Source: Anaeromyxobacter dehalogenans (GTDB taxonomy: Bacteria > Myxococcota_A > UBA9042 > DTJE01). From it: 6,492 bases of DNA. The translations under genes were made by a program, and so were the position numbers. Shown here piece by piece: positions 6,275 through 6,492 of this stretch. Location: positions 1 through 6,492 of the forward strand of contig DYKK01000191.1 in NCBI GenBank assembly GCA_020722625.1. The letters are read 5' to 3'. A model generated the notes under the pieces. The model did no database searches and was not told the DNA's origin. It saw nothing but the letters and a program-made list of their open reading frames with translations. Within the stretch, counting starts at the first letter, position 1. Each line of letters begins with the position of its first letter.

Positions 6275-6314
6275 CTGAACCTGCCCACTGAACCTGTTCC
6301 TGAACTTGTTCAGG
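6275..6314. repeat. CTGAAC tandem units ending in a CCTGAAC/GTTCAGG dyad
   Basis: CTGAAC occurs at 6275, 6288 and 6300 (steps of 13 and 12 bases), with CTG or TTG following each. The last unit joins its own reverse complement: CCTGAAC (6299-6305) and GTTCAGG (6308-6314) form a perfect 7-bp dyad. It adjoins the right copy of the long repeat but is absent from the left one. No spacer-repeat regularity of a CRISPR array is present. Confidence 0.55.
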
Positions 6315-6316
6315 GG

Positions 6317-6492
6317 GCCCGCGGCTCCAGGTTCGCGTCGAGTTTCTTCGTGGTTTCTTCGGCGTCGCGGCGGGCGCCATGAGGGGCGCGGCTCGGAGGC
6401 CGCGCAGCCGGCGCGATTGCAAATCGCGCCTCCAGGGCCGCCAGGGGTGAACGGCCCGTCGCGGGACGACCAACCCCAACGATGCTGGGGCC
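6317..6492 (-). repeat. Right copy of the ~177-bp dispersed repeat, running off the window
   Basis: The reverse complement of this stretch matches 35-211 with about 94% identity. The same hairpins are present, two of them with full Watson-Crick stems where the left copy has G-T pairs. The match runs to the last base of the window, so the element may continue. No coding gene is credible here; the Arg-rich open frame parallels that of the left copy and reflects base composition. Confidence 0.85.

Noticed and set aside
6275..6314. CRISPR-like array
   Set aside because: Units are only 6-9 bases with 12-13 base steps, with no spacers of unique sequence and no cas genes.
1..6492. Window as a circular element or plasmid
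   Set aside because: The ends share an inverted, not direct, repeat, and no replication, mobilisation or partition gene is present.

Overview
The window is a very GC-rich bacterial segment carrying ordinary housekeeping genes: plsB, a small GGDEF-like gene, a thiSGE operon and one tRNA-Pro. The left and right ends hold two inverted copies of a dispersed repeat. The sequence alone does not fix the phylum. A PlsB-type acyltransferase, a Cys-rich CGDG..C/NCC surface-type protein and hairpin-rich intergenic repeats together would suit an uncultivated soil or sediment bacterium of the Acidobacteriota or Myxococcota kind; this is inference. Because both ends lie in or beside copies of the same repeat, the window may be a complete contig broken at repeats.

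Layout: (1) 15-222: left repeat copy and its hairpins. (2) 317-886, minus strand: a Cys-rich gene that lacks a proper 5' end and has an in-frame TAG, yet keeps its conserved cysteines on both sides of it. (3) 886-927: a hairpin with a T-rich tract, the likely terminator of plsB. (4) 995-3694, minus: plsB, glycerol-3-phosphate acyltransferase. (5) 3695-3855: a divergent intergenic region with a good plsB promoter and a weaker one facing the GGDEF gene. (6) 3856-4392, plus: a short degenerate GGDEF protein whose active-site motif is lost but whose RxxD inhibitory site is kept. (7) 4304-5988, minus: thiS-thiG-thiE, tightly coupled, its last gene overlapping the tail of the GGDEF gene in antisense. 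(8) 6010-6074: back-to-back promoters for thiS and the tRNA. (9) 6093-6166, plus: tRNA-Pro(UGG). (10) 6258-6492: short CTGAAC repeats and dyads, then the right repeat copy.

Functionally, ThiS (sulfur carrier), ThiG (thiazole synthase) and ThiE (thiamine-phosphate synthase) are the late thiazole and coupling steps of thiamine synthesis. PlsB makes the first acylated intermediate of phospholipid synthesis. The GGDEF-like protein is more likely a c-di-GMP binder than a cyclase. I see no CRISPR array, transposase, phage gene or defence cassette. The features most worth a second look are the in-frame amber codon, the I-site-only GGDEF protein, and the paired structured repeats.
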